Part shown: positions 29,439 through 41,022 of the stretch, piece after piece | Layout of the letters: every line of letters begins with the position of its first letter | Numbering within the stretch: the first letter of the stretch is position 1 | Origin: Trichomonas vaginalis G3 | Taxonomy: Eukaryota; Parabasalia; Trichomonadida; Trichomonadidae | Assembly: GCF_026262505.1 (NCBI RefSeq) | Contig: NC_067206.1 | Span: 14,876,205 to 14,940,204 of the forward strand | DNA: 64,000 nt | Direction of reading: 5' to 3' | Program-made: the position numbers and the translations under genes | The notes under the pieces: generated by a model | Told to the model about the DNA's origin: nothing | What the model saw: the letters and a program-made list of their open reading frames with translations, nothing else | Databases searched by the model: none

Positions 29439-31373
29439 TACATCTGGACGTAGGGGCCGTCGAGCTTCTTGTTCTGCTCCACAACGACGTATGTGTTTTC
29501 AGCCGCGCCGAGTGTTCCACCCCTGATACCCTTGCCTGTGCTTCCTCCTACACCGACAAATGTGAAGTTCTTCATGCTGTTCTCCTCACCCTCTGCGAAA
29601 GCTTGTACTGCTGCCTTTCCTATACTGGCGAGCTTGCTCTTGCCCCACGAGATGATCGACTGGAATAGTCCGTCCTCCTGTGCCTGGTCCCTCATCAACT
29701 GTGTGTACTTGCCCTTTATCTCGTCGAACTTCTCCACCTCTGGTGGGATGGTGACTGGCATTGAGTTCTTGATGCAGCATGAGAGGGGGCCATCTACGGC
29801 TTTCATAGTTCTTGCTGTCTGATTGTATGTACCTTCTGCTACCATGTCACCGGTGTCGAAACCTGCGACCTGTGTGCAGTCTGTATCCTTTGCGCCCTTT
29901 TCTGGGACCGCCTGTCCGACGAGTGCGATCACCCTGTTGAAGGAGAATGTCTGCATGGCGTTGGTGTCTTTCGCCGAAGGGAATGACACCGAATCCCAGT
30001 AACGGTAGAAAGGAACAACCATCGTGAAGACGTCACTGCTACTGGCTGCTACTAAGCATTTCGTACTATCTGGATAATAAACAACAGATATATCGTTACG
30101 TGGAACGTACGAGGAACAAGAGCAGTATATGCCTGGCTCGACTGTGGTAGTATCACGTACAAATACATCTGCGAGGATGTTGTTGCCGTCTGGGACGCTG
30201 AATATGCCGTATTCATCGTTGGAAGTGACTCTGGCTCCTATGGAGTCTGTAGCGTCGAAGTACGTGCCGTTTATCATAGTGTTTGTCTCGAAGAGGCTGA
30301 TGAGATCATTCTTGGCTGCTACTGTTGTGACGGAGAAGTCGTCTGTCTTGTTGTCGACTGAGCCGAATGCAACACTGCTACGGATGACGTTTGACGCCTG
30401 CTCCCTGATGAGACCGTCCTTGATGCCAGAAAGCATATTCTTCATGTACTGGCCCCTGAACGATGGGTACCTGTTGGTGGCGTCCTTCTCTGTGTACAGG
30501 CTGAACATGTTGTCTCCACAGCGCAGCATGCCCTTCCTGGAGGCACCGCTCTTCATGACCTCGAGGCGTCCCCGCATGCGTTCGACACTACCAGCTGTTG
30601 TACGGCTGAGGTTCAGCTGACTGACGTACTTCTTCTCACCAACATCACCACTGACGATCGCACAGTCGCTCGCTATCCAGTCGTTCATGAGTGTCTTGGC
30701 CTTGTTTGTGCACGGTCCGCTGTAGACGAAGTCCCATGTGATGGTGAATATACCTAGCTGTGCGTTGTCACGTGTGAATGTCGTTGGTGGCTGGTAGACG
30801 TAGAGGGAGATGATTGGGCCGTCGAACAGCTGGTTCCACTGCTTGGAGGATCCACCACTGGGGACGTAGTCCTGTGTGGCACGGATGTTTGTGAGGACGG
30901 ATGGGTTGCAGTCGATGGTGAATGTGTGTGACTGCTGCTCTGTGCTGCTGAAGTTGTAGTAGGGCTCTGATATCGTGGCGTTCAGTGAGCTGCTCAGCAT
31001 CTCGTGCATGCCCTTTGAGAAGACAGTGCAAGAGATGCCACAAGCACAAGAGCAGAAGGGTGTGTTATTCCACTGTGACATGTGAGTTACGTATGCTGTA
31101 TGTGTTGTAACTGTTGCTCTCGTACAGTGCGCTCGAGAGAAGTGGGTCGAAGTTGCGTGTGGTGATGGGCAAGCAGTACTCGTTGATTGGCATTGTGTCA
31201 GTGCCAAAAGCATATGGTGTGACGTCAGAGTACACATGGCATGGCTTCCACGAGGACGAGACTTTGCTGCCGTTCACTGTCATTGGTATGTTGATCGACT
31301 GCCACTGCTCTGGGCTAGAGGCGTAGTAGATGGGGATCTTCACGGCAACAGGAACAACACAAGACGTGTTGTG
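29438..31373 (-). pseudogene. Element Y coding region 2: possible structural protein
   Basis: GC-rich minus-strand coding sequence of more than 600 codons, entered at 31373 from transposon X copy 2 and continuing the coding strand seen at 34689-34866 on X's far side. The stretch around ISLYVYQPPTTF and QLGIFTITWDFVYSGP resembles the last strands of single jelly-roll virus capsid proteins; the rest is Ser/Thr/Gly-rich with scattered cysteines. A capsid-like role is a weak inference. Interrupted by X. Confidence 0.4.
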
Positions 31374-31893
31374 TCATAAGACGAAATGATGGAAGTGAGG
31401 TGAAGTCAAAAAGTGACATATATTTGGCCGGCTAAATTCCCCTTTAGTTTACATGTCAAAATTACAATAAATTAGTTATTTTGCTTAGCAATTAGCTATG
31501 TATTAAAACTAAAATTATTACTATTCAATTCTTTACATTCAAATATTAAACAATTCAAATTTAATAACAAAGATATTACAATAAATAAAAAATGATTAAA
31601 AATGTCCCTGAAAATTTTCTGAAAGCTATTGTTTCGTACCGAAATGGCTAACAAAAAAGTGACAGACAACCTTAAATAGCGCGGCAATTTTAATTAAAAA
31701 AATAAACATTAATTTTTGTGATTGATATTATGCTGTTGTAAACAGAAATTCATCAAAAGTGACACCTCAGAAAAGCTAAAATATTGAATTTTTGGAACTT
31801 TTGATAGAGCACGTTTTTAAATATTAATTAAAGTAAATGTATATTTTGTAAAGATTCTTTTTAATAAAAAATAAAATTTTGAAGAAGAACACA

Positions 31894-32195
31894 AAATCTT
31901 CTGAAAAATAATATCACATAAACTCATATTATTTTCTAATATATAACTATTTTATATAAAAATCAAATTCAATGATCTTAAAAGCGAAGGATAAACCTCA
32001 AAATTTACGAATATAATGAGTGGGAATATAATGCTTATCTATCATAAAACCATATGAAATATTCTCACTCATTATATTCGTAAATTTTGAGGTTTATCCT
32101 TCGCTTTTAAGATCATTGAATTTGATTTTTATATAAAATAGTTATATATTAGAAAATAATATGAGTTTATGTGATATTATTTTTCAGAAGATTTC
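31894..32195. repeat. Long near-perfect hairpin in Z
   Basis: Arms of about 137 bases (31894-32030 and 32058-32195) with almost no mismatches and a ~27-base loop. Half of it recurs in the truncated Z copy at 63675-63840. Confidence 0.9.
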
Positions 32196-32439
32196 ATTCT
32201 ATATGCCTATGAAAAGTACTCTCAAAACTAACTTTTCCCTAATTATAATTAAATCTAGAATATTGTATTATGCTTAGTATTATTTCATTTTTCTCATTCA
32301 ATTTAGAATTTACAAATGTCAAAAAATTGAGAGCTGTCACTTTTGATGAATTTCTGTTTATTACAATGCATTTTATTTATATTATATAAGATTTAAATTT
32401 AGGGGAAAAATTGAAAAAAAAATAAGATTGGAAGTCTTT

Positions 32440-32700
32440 AGGTAAGAAGGAAAGGGCAAGAGATATATAGTGTACCTATATACCTCTTGCCCTTTCATTC
32501 TAAGTAGAAATGGGAGAAACTTTGTCCGCATCATAAGTTATGCGGACAAAATTTCTCCGATTTCTAATGGGAATTGCAGGCTATGAGGCACTGATATATA
32601 ATCAGTACCTCATAGCCTACAATTCCCCTTATTAGACTTCCAAACTTTGAGTTAATGTCTTGACATTAACTCAAAGTTTGGAAAACTTCTCGTAAGAATC
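32440..32700. repeat. Hairpin cassette, type II, in Z
   Basis: One unit with hairpins in the order H1, H2, H3, H4: GGGCAAGAG/CTCTTGCCC, GAAACTTTGTCCGCAT/ATGCGGACAAAATTTC, GGCTATGAGG/CCTCATAGCC and CTTTGAGTTAATGTC/GACATTAACTCAAAG. Order, sizes and loops match array 1, but the sequences differ with complementary changes in both arms. Confidence 0.9.
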
Positions 32701-34688
32701 AATCGTCAAAAACCTCGATTGCAGTTATATTCATTGTGTTAAATTTGATTTATTTTGAAATTTTTATAAATTAAATTTTATATAACATAAAGCGTTATGA
32801 ATTAGTATTTCCATATGAATTTTATCTCGAAAATAGTAATTCTGTACAGTTATATTTCGGTTAATTTTGGAAATTTCTAGGAATACTTTAAGATAATATG
32901 ATTATATATAACTCTGCCTTCATGATTTATTTTAGCTTTCGCGCAAATATCAGTTAACTTAACTCCATTATTTGATTTTGTGATGGCTTCACAAAGCCAA
33001 TCAATATCAATCTCTTCTGGAGAATGTCTTCTCATCTAGAATATTTTCAATACTTTACATACAAACATTTTTATTTCTAAAAAACTTTTTAATTTTTTCT
33101 AGGATATATGAATGAAAATAGTTAGAACAAGATTTTGAAGCTCAAAACATTAAAAATTATTAAAGATTTGTATAATATGATTAAAAATGGGAAATAATAT
33201 GAGGCAATATAAAGGAATATGAATATTAAATAAATATATCTAAATAGAAAGAATCAGAAAAATCAAATTATTGGCACCAAAAATGTCACTTTTTTAGTGA
33301 GCCATTTCGGTATGAGATAATTTTCTGAAAGCTATCTTGTGTTTAGGTCTCAATTTTTTTTACAAATAGAAAAAGATTGGATTTAACTTTCAAACATTAT
33401 ATATAGTTTTGTATATGGAAGCCTTTAAATACAAGTTAATGATATGGAGTTGTATTGCGAGGAAGAGGGAATCAAAGAAATTGACGAAGTTCCAGAATTT
33501 TATTCAACAATTCTTAATCAATTAACAAAAACTATACCGAAACTTATCTTACCATCCAAATCAAATCACATTACATACGGAATAAACATTTAATCTTTTA
33601 CCATTAAAATTATATTTATACGTTATTTAATTTTTTTACGTCTAAGTTGAATAGGATAATAGCCGAAGATATAAAGTAACTATAGTTTACAAGCTAAGGA
33701 ACAAATCAGCATTGAAACTAAAAAATGCTGAAATATTATAATAAATTGAAGAAATACTGTGATAGAATACCTAGTTATACTAGATACTATTATAATATGA
33801 ATTCATTTGTATTGAATATCGATAATAAAAATCGATGAAATATTAAAATGAGAATAAATTAATAATGAGATTATAAATTAGAATTATTTCTCTTTTATTT
33901 AAAATAAAAACTTAGTTCTATTTAAATTCGATAAAGAAGTACGAAAAAGTTGTATTATACGTATGATGTTGCCCGATGTTTGGTAACACTATTGTAGAAT
34001 ATAAGCATATATGATAGAAAAGCAATATGCTTAATATCGAGTAATTCTAATTTTTTACGAAATTATTCAAATACGTTATTTTTTAGTTTCAATGCTGATT
34101 TGTTCCTTAGCTTGTAAACTATAGTTACCTTCTATCTTCGGCTATTATCCTATTCAACTTAGACGTAAAAAAATTAAATAACGTATAAATATAATTTTAA
34201 TGGTAAAAGATTAAATGTTTATTCCGTATGTAATGTGATTTGATTTGGATGGTAAGATAAGTTTCGGTATAGTTTTTGTTAATTGATTAAGAATTGTTGA
34301 ATAAAATTCTGGAACTTCGTCAATTTCTTTGATTCCTTCTTGAAGCGTTGAATTTTTATTGACTCTCTTTTTATAACTTTTGAAAGAAACCGTAAAAATT
34401 GTGAAACATGCTTTTTAATAAAAAACAATTTTGATGAAAACCATAAATTAATTTAAAATTGAAATAAATTTTTGAAATCTATGATATTGAATAAAAAAAT
34501 TTATAGTGTAGATATTGATATAGATATAGATATTAATTTTAATATGATATTTGATAAAATTTTTTTATCAAAACATACTGATAATAGGTTGACATGTAAT
34601 ATGATATTTTGCCTTGTAAATATATTTGGTCGGTAAAATAACCTAATTACTCTTATTTTGAGTTCACTTCCACCATTTCGTCTTATGA

Positions 34689-34866
34689 TACAACCTGACC
34701 TTGCCACAGATGGCGCGCAGTATACTCGTGTAGGAAAGCTCTTTCTCTGTAACTTCCCCTCTCTCACAGAGCTCGAGGATGTCCTCTAACACTGAATGCT
34801 CTGGCTGTGGCCTCGAGTGTTGCAGAAGCTCGTCGACAATCGATCTCCTCACATCCTCTGTGTTGT
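34689..34866 (-). pseudogene. Element Y coding region 2, 5' part beyond X
   Basis: GC-rich minus-strand coding sequence starting MHNTEDVRRSIVDELLQHSR at 34868, with a helical, acidic N-terminal region. Its ATG lies within the GCATGAAAAA end of repeat B. It is cut by X copy 2 at 34688. Function unknown. Confidence 0.45.
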
Positions 34867-35937
34867 GCATGAAAAATAGCGTGACTTCACTTTTGACAGA
34901 AAGTGACACTATTTCTGATGGTTTTGTCATTTATTTGTCAGATTTATAAATGGATAATAATGCTGTAAATCAGATATTAATTAAAAATATTTAAGATTTA
35001 TGTTCGAATTGAAAAGCAAAATGATATTTTTTTAATTGAAAAACGTTAATATCTGATATTTTGAAGTTTGTAATATTTGTTAGTATCTTAAATTATTGAA
35101 TGCATACGTTTTTTATGTTCTCAATTTTAAAAAAAATTGTGAAGAATTTAATTTTTTGGAGATGGATGTTTAATATTTGTGAGTGAGAATGCAAGCAGGA
35201 GTTTGGTACTTTAAGGCTAGGTTGAAATAGATTTCCCATTATATTATCTGTGAATATATTGCTTGAAAATTCAAGATATAAAAATATATTATCAAAAATT
35301 TTTATATTTTTAAATACAATAGGGTGGAAGTATAGGACGATGAGATAGCAATGATATATTTTATAATGGGAGGTAATCTGAAGATAAGTAGCAAATTTTA
35401 TGCGATTTTGATTGGGAGTTGGAGGGTGTGAGTACTATAGCATGTAATAGTATCTCACACCCTCCAATTCTTCCTATGGCGCCGAAAAATTTTTGGTGAA
35501 ATGCGACGACATTTCACCAAAAATTTTTCGGCGCCATATAGAGAACTATAGTCTGCGAGGTACTGATTCTATCTATGTACCTCGCAGACTATAGTTCTCA
35601 GCCAAAATGTCAAAAATTTCGGAAATTCGAAATAATTTTTTTGAGAAAAAATTAACCGTTTAACATTGCCAAAAATCTAAAAAACTCACAATTTTTTTTA
35701 AATTGATAACCCTCAAACTGTTTCCAATCAATAATTTGAGAGTCTATATGATAATGTAAAAGTTAAAACATTCAAGTATTTAAGTATTTCTTTAAAATAT
35801 TAAGTTTTTTATTTTTCCAATAAAATTCTAATATCAAATATTTTTATTTAACGATTAATATTATTTATATTTTTATAGTTTTTTTTAAGAAAAATATTGT
35901 TAGGGTTTTATGGATTTTCAATTAATATACAAGATAA
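34866..35937. mobile_element. Repeat B, main part (inverted copy of A)
   Basis: The reverse complement of repeat A, including the three hairpins (about 35415-35600), plus ~120 bases absent from A (35603-35745). Mav2 splits it; the remaining ~90 bases lie at 60007-60101. No gene. Confidence 0.85.
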
Positions 35938-36076
35938 AAAAAAAGGTAGTGGGGCTTCCAGGCGCGTTGCGCCCTCTAGCCCTGAAGATGTTTAGTATAA
36001 ATGAAGTTTTTATTCGGAAAATTGTTAGTCTTCTGGTGTGAATTCGGAGGACTCTTCTTCTTCCTCCATTGCTTCT
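35938..36076. repeat. Mav2 left terminal inverted repeat
   Basis: Pairs with 59863-60006. Its inner part (36025-36076) includes the last codons of the left-end gene, so the right TIR carries a silent copy of that acidic C terminus. Confidence 0.9.
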
Positions 36077-37158
36077 TCTGAAATTTCTTCTTCTTCCTCC
36101 ATTGCTTCTTCTGAAATTTCTTCTTCATCATCATTTGTTATAGGGTCTCCAACATATCCAGCAATGAAGATACGGATGCGTTGGTTGAATGGTGTATGGA
36201 GAGAGAACTTGGAGTTTCCAACAAATTGGAATTCGCAGTCCAATTTGAGCTGTGCTGAGGAGGAGGTAAACTCGGCTATTTTAAGCGGCTCAAGTCCTTG
36301 ACGAACATTATATAGAGAAACACTTTGACCGAATGTAACCCTTTCAGGCTCAACCATAGCAATAGTTGAAATTACGTGAAGAAAGTCTTCATAGAATTGT
36401 TTTGGTTGTATTGTGAATGTCTTAGCAAGCTTTCCTTGAGGAACATCTACATAGAACTTGAAATGTTGTTCCTTTCCGTGTTCTTGAAGTTCTTCAATCC
36501 AATTATATGTAAGTGGATAAGGATGAAACAGTTTCAGACGTGCGTATAGACTTCTTTGCTGTCTGGGACCGAATGTTTGAATAAACTCGTCACAGAACTG
36601 TAAACCAATGATATTTGCTGTATAAGGAAGCAATTTGAAGAAGAATTCTGAAAGGTTTGTTGGATTTTGAACATTATCTTCAAATTTTTTGACGGCTTCA
36701 ATAATATCATTGTAGAAATCTGAATAGTTATTTGTGTCTTGAATGCTTAAGTTTTGTGGGTAATTCTTCATGAATTGTTCGAGTCTCTTGACTGCGTCCT
36801 TACGAATATCGCTTTCTTTTATTTCTGGTTCTACCAAATATTCTTCTTCTTCTTCATGAGTAAGTACAATTGGAATTGTACCAGAATTGGAAGTTTGTCT
36901 TTGTGTTTGCTGTGTAGTTTGAGAGGTTGAGACATGTGTGTGTTGTTCTGGTGCGTTTGAAGGTTGGTTTGAAGTAGAATTGGGTGGAATTTGGTTTGAA
37001 TTCGAATTTGAGTCTGATTGACCCTGAATTGTATGAGGAAGTTGCTTTGGTATTATAGGAGGTTGTAAGGGTTTTGAGAATGGTGAGACATAAGTTGTAG
37101 GAACTTTAACTGCAGAGGTAGTCGACGAATTGTTTGCGACACTTTTTCTTCCTTCCAT
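36025..37158 (-). CDS. Left-end gene of Mav2, unknown, 377 aa
   Basis: The frame looks whole. Residues ~1-110 are Ser/Thr/Gln/Pro-rich and probably disordered; ~115-210 are helical (AVKRLEQFMKNYPQNL); ~215-345 are strand-rich (FKFYVDVPQGKLAKTFTIQP, LKLDCEFQFVGNSKFSL). The C terminus is an acidic tandem repeat (EEEEISEEAMEEEE). Mav1 has a strongly diverged version. A surface or accessory virion protein is conceivable; no family is recognised. Confidence 0.6.
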   Translation of the reverse strand: MEGRKSVANNSSTTSAVKVPTTYVSPFSKPLQPPIIPKQLPHTIQGQSDSNSNSNQIPPNSTSNQPSNAPEQHTHVSTSQTTQQTQRQTSNSGTIPIVLTHEEEEEYLVEPEIKESDIRKDAVKRLEQFMKNYPQNLSIQDTNNYSDFYNDIIEAVKKFEDNVQNPTNLSEFFFKLLPYTANIIGLQFCDEFIQTFGPRQQRSLYARLKLFHPYPLTYNWIEELQEHGKEQHFKFYVDVPQGKLAKTFTIQPKQFYEDFLHVISTIAMVEPERVTFGQSVSLYNVRQGLEPLKIAEFTSSSAQLKLDCEFQFVGNSKFSLHTPFNQRIRIFIAGYVGDPITNDDEEEISEEAMEEEEEISEEAMEEEEESSEFTPED

Positions 37159-37628
37159 TATGAAAAATGAACTGTTTTTTTCGGACTACTCATAGAAAAG
37201 TTTAAAATAAACCGTTTTCGTCAACGGAGACCCCTCTATTTTTTTATTTTATTTAATAGTTACCGTTGGCAAACCGTTCCATCTCAAATATTGAATGAAC
37301 TATAAACGTTTTTTGTTTTCTATATATACTTTTTTGTCCAACGGTAAAACTTTTTACACAACGGTTTTTGAGAGTCGTCGCCGTTGACTTTTTTGTAGAG
37401 CACTCAAAATAGTATAACTTTGTCCGGACAAGTAAGGGTCTATCGTCGCTACAGGAAAAGTTACAGGCGTTCCAAGGAAGTATACTTTGAGAAGACTTTC
37501 CCCCTTATAGAATGAGATAGGACGGTTATTTTACAAAACTGACAACACTTTGACCGAGTAGTTTTTTGTGCTGAACAAAAAGTGTCATATAAACATCTGT
37601 CAAAAACCACTTTTTAACTTCACTTAAA
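37159..37628. promoter_or_regulatory. Mav2 divergent promoter region with YAACGG cluster
   Basis: Collinear with Mav1 3514-3985, including the multiple CAACGG/AAACGG motifs (37210-37390) and TCACTTAAAATG at the start of the large gene. No gene is seen in this gap. Confidence 0.55.
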
Positions 37629-40600
37629 ATGCCACGTAAGCTACGTAAGAATATACGTAAGAGGAAGAGAGCATTGAAACATCCAATAGTAAAACTGACA
37701 CCACAACAACAGTTGCAACAACAAATGATGAATGACCCCACTATGTTGCAACAAATGTCAAGCAACCCTATGCTTTTAAACCGAGTTATTGGTGCACAGA
37801 GTGGAGGTTTAAGAGCGGCACTTTTAGCGAAAATGGCAGGCTATGGTGGAGCTGCAGACGGAACAGCTTATAACCCTCAAAGTCAAATGAATTTGAGTTC
37901 ACTCAAAAATCAAATAACAGATGTCAAAAAGTCAAACATAGACATACAGAAACAAATAAGTGAAAACGAAAAGAAACTAGAATATGACAGACACACAAAG
38001 AAACTCAATGAGTTAAACGTAGAGAAAAAGAAGAAAGAAGAACAACTGAAAGAACTAAGTACAGAGGAATATGCGAAAAAAGTGTCAGAAAAAGCAGCAG
38101 AAGTAGCAAAAATGGAACAAGATGTTATAAATTTGAAAAACCATACTACTCAATATAAAGTACTGAAAGATGAAGAGATAAAACAAAAAGCCCTGAAGAC
38201 ATATATGGATAGCGATGAGTATAAAAAAGAAGTTGAAGCAAATGTAAAGGCAGAAAAACTTTTACAGTTGCAAAACCAAACCGTACAGTATGAAAACTTA
38301 GCACAAGAAAGTAAAAATAACGACGCAGCCATGCAAAAGGCAATGAAAAGCGCAGAATATATAAAAGCTAATAATGACTGGTTAGATGCCCAAGCCAACG
38401 CCAAAGCAGCCCAACTTATAGGGTCAATAAGGACAAAAATACAAGCGGATGAAGACAGTTCAAATGAAGCTTTAATGAATGCTGACTTTAAGAATGCCTT
38501 CGAAGCTCTTCATAGTAAGGTGAAACTAGTGAACGACTTCTCATCTGGAAAGAAACTGAAGTCTGAAGGTTTCGACAAAGAGTTAAGAGAAGTAGCACAA
38601 AATATGACGAAAATAACAGATGCAGCAACGAGACAGGCAGTTCAAAGTGCCTATGACGCCGTTAGAGCAACTGTTGTGGAAAGTCAAGAAAAAGAGTTAC
38701 AACAGACCAAAACAGACCTAGTAAATGCTTTCTTAAGAACGAAAAGTCAGGTAGGACATTATGCTGCAGATGGAACATATGTGCCAGCTGGTGGAACTTA
38801 TATACCAGCTGGTGGAACTTATATACTAGCTAGTGGAACTTATATACCACCAAACCCTCCAAGAGAAGCACCTGCACCAGGACTACCTAAAACATTTACA
38901 TCGTCACATGGACACAGACACAGGCATGCACCAAAACCAACACAACAACCAACAGTTCAAAATCCAGCACAACAACAACAACCAACAATTCAAAATCCAG
39001 CACAACAACAACAACCACCTCCACAACCAGCACAACAACCACCTCCACAACCAGCACAACAACCAGCACAAACAGAGCAAGGACATAAAAGAAGTAGAGA
39101 ACAAGGAAACCAAGAATTCTTAAAAATGCTTAAGGAAGAATATGATTACCCAGATACTCTTGACTTTAGTGACAGATATAAAGAAGCTATTAGAAAGTTC
39201 AAGGAAGGAAATACTGACCCGAACCTATTTAGCTTTATGGTTCAGCACCAAATGGGATATAATCTCAAACCTGGAAAATACAAGCTCGCTAAGGGATATG
39301 ATTTAATAGCATATCATCCAAATGACATGGATGAATTTACTCCGAGATATTTGTGTCAGAGATAAATGATAATTCAACTCTCTTCATGAAACGCGTAAAA
39401 AATAGAGACGGAACGAAAGAAGAAAGGTTATGAATCGGATGACTTAATAGGGAACTTGTTAAAAACGGTCTCGGAATATATGAAATGCCACCAGATGAGG
39501 TACAAGAAACTCCACAGGAAGAAGTTCAGATACAACCAGACATGGAAGAAATAGTTCAGCAACAACAGCTAGAAGAGCCTGAAGGAAACGAACAAGTCCC
39601 TCCTTTGGAAACTAACTTCACAGAACTAGATGAAGATTTGGAACAGCCGAAAAATCTTGACCCTCAACAAGAGTATGCGGAGAATATGGAATCTTTCCAA
39701 GAGTCTAAGAAAAATTCGGCTGACATAGTAGAAGAATATCGAAAAATGTTCGCCGACATACAAAAGACTCCAACATCAGATGAAAATATTCAGCATAGAA
39801 TGGAAGACTGAAAGAAAATGTACGCAAATACAACAATCCTTTTTACTTACGACATATAACGTTCAATCTTTGGCTGAACTCGGTGAAAATAAAAGGTTAA
39901 ATTTCAACAAAACATATAGAAATGAAACATTGTTTAAAGTTCATTCAGAACCTAACCAATATGGAAACAAACCTACTTTTGTTTCTGCAGACTATGGAAC
40001 TACAATGAGATGGGGTCATAAAGCTAATCCGGATAGGTGGTTCATAAACTTACAACCACAATTCCAAGAAGTTGTAGACGCAATGGAAGTGAATGGTGAA
40101 CCAGATATAGCTGGTATTTTCAGCGCGGCTTTAATGCCATTGAAAGATATGAAAGATGCAGATATTTTGGACCAGTATGAAATGAACATGGCTGATGGAA
40201 ATATAACACCTGACGTTCTAGAACATTTATCTCAAAGAACTACACAGAACCATAGAGATGGTATATTTGGTGAAGAGTTTAGAAAGAGAGTTAGGGAGAG
40301 AGAAGGAAGAGAACCTATTGTACATGACCTTGCAAACGAAAGTTTGCAAAATGTCATAAAAACTTACTTTGCAGACAATGAACCGAGAAGGGATGAATAT
40401 TTAAGAAAACTCAAATGGACAGTACCAAATGAAATGTTAGTATTGAAAAACATGTTCCTTGACAAAATAAAACCAACTACAGAAATAAATGACGCAAGAC
40501 TGAAACATTGGGTAAAAGCTTTCCCATTCACAAAAGATATTATTGGTTACATGGAAAGAAAACCAGAATGGCTACAAAAACATATATTTGGAAACGAGCT

Positions 40601-40990
40601 TATTCCATATGGACAAGCTCTGTTTGAAGAGCTTGAACCGGAAACTCAGGAAAGAGTCATGCAAACAATAAGCGACGACTCAAATACAAACTATGACAAA
40701 ATCTTTCTAGGATATAGGTTACCTGAGATGGACCAGAGCCCAAAGGCAAAAAGGACATGGGAAATTTACAACATACTAGGTGAACATGAGGCAAAGATGC
40801 AACAACTTGAAGCAGAGGGCAAGTTACCAAAAGCGACACCAAAGAAGAAGAGAAGAGTAGAACAAAGTGAAAGTAGTGAAGAAGTAACTTCATCTAGTGA
40901 AAGTAGTGGCAATGAAGGAAAAAGAAGAGTTAAAAACTCAGTCAGGAAGAAAGTAAAGCTTGGTCGAGTGGGTTCTATTATGACACATAA
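37629..40990 (+). pseudogene. Large coiled-coil, P/Q-repeat protein (Mav2), broken
   Basis: Counterpart of 3986-7391. The central repeats differ: GGTYIPAGGTYI-type units are expanded (about 38780-38850) and the Pro/Gln tract has a different number and type of unit (PPPQPAQQ). Flanking coding sequence is nearly identical. Broken. Confidence 0.6.
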
Positions 40991-41022
40991 ATCCAACTAT
41001 TCTATATTTTTACCCATATGAA

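Larger units (their letters stand above)
31630..33318. mobile_element. Element Z copy 1, nested in X copy 2
   Basis: Z is flanked by a direct repeat of AATTTTCTGAAAGCTAT (31613-31629 and 33319-33335), and X copy 1 has this sequence only once (about 131-147), so the insertion is clear. Outer inverted ends contain TACCGAAATGGCT followed by AAAAAAGTGACA. Inside are a 137-bp-arm hairpin (31894-32195), an inner inverted pair AACAGAAATTCATCAAAAG (about 31738 and 32336) and a four-hairpin cassette (32440-32700). No gene is seen. Confidence 0.85.
31374..34688. mobile_element. Transposon X copy 2, non-autonomous, with Z inside
   Basis: Both ends are present: TCATAAGACGAAATGATGGA at 31374 and its inverted partner ending TTCGTCTTATGA at 34688. 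It keeps the outer parts and the inverted duplication of copy 1 but lacks nearly all transposase coding sequence (equivalent of about 1650-2880). It interrupts a Y gene. I see no clear target duplication. The non-Z part is AT-rich and has no gene. Confidence 0.85.

Noticed and set aside
34501-34930. Frames running across the X copy 2/Y junction
   Set aside because: They combine transposon end sequence (ending YHKTKWWK-like) with Y codons; the same ending appears at the X copy 1 junction, so it is contributed by the transposon terminus.
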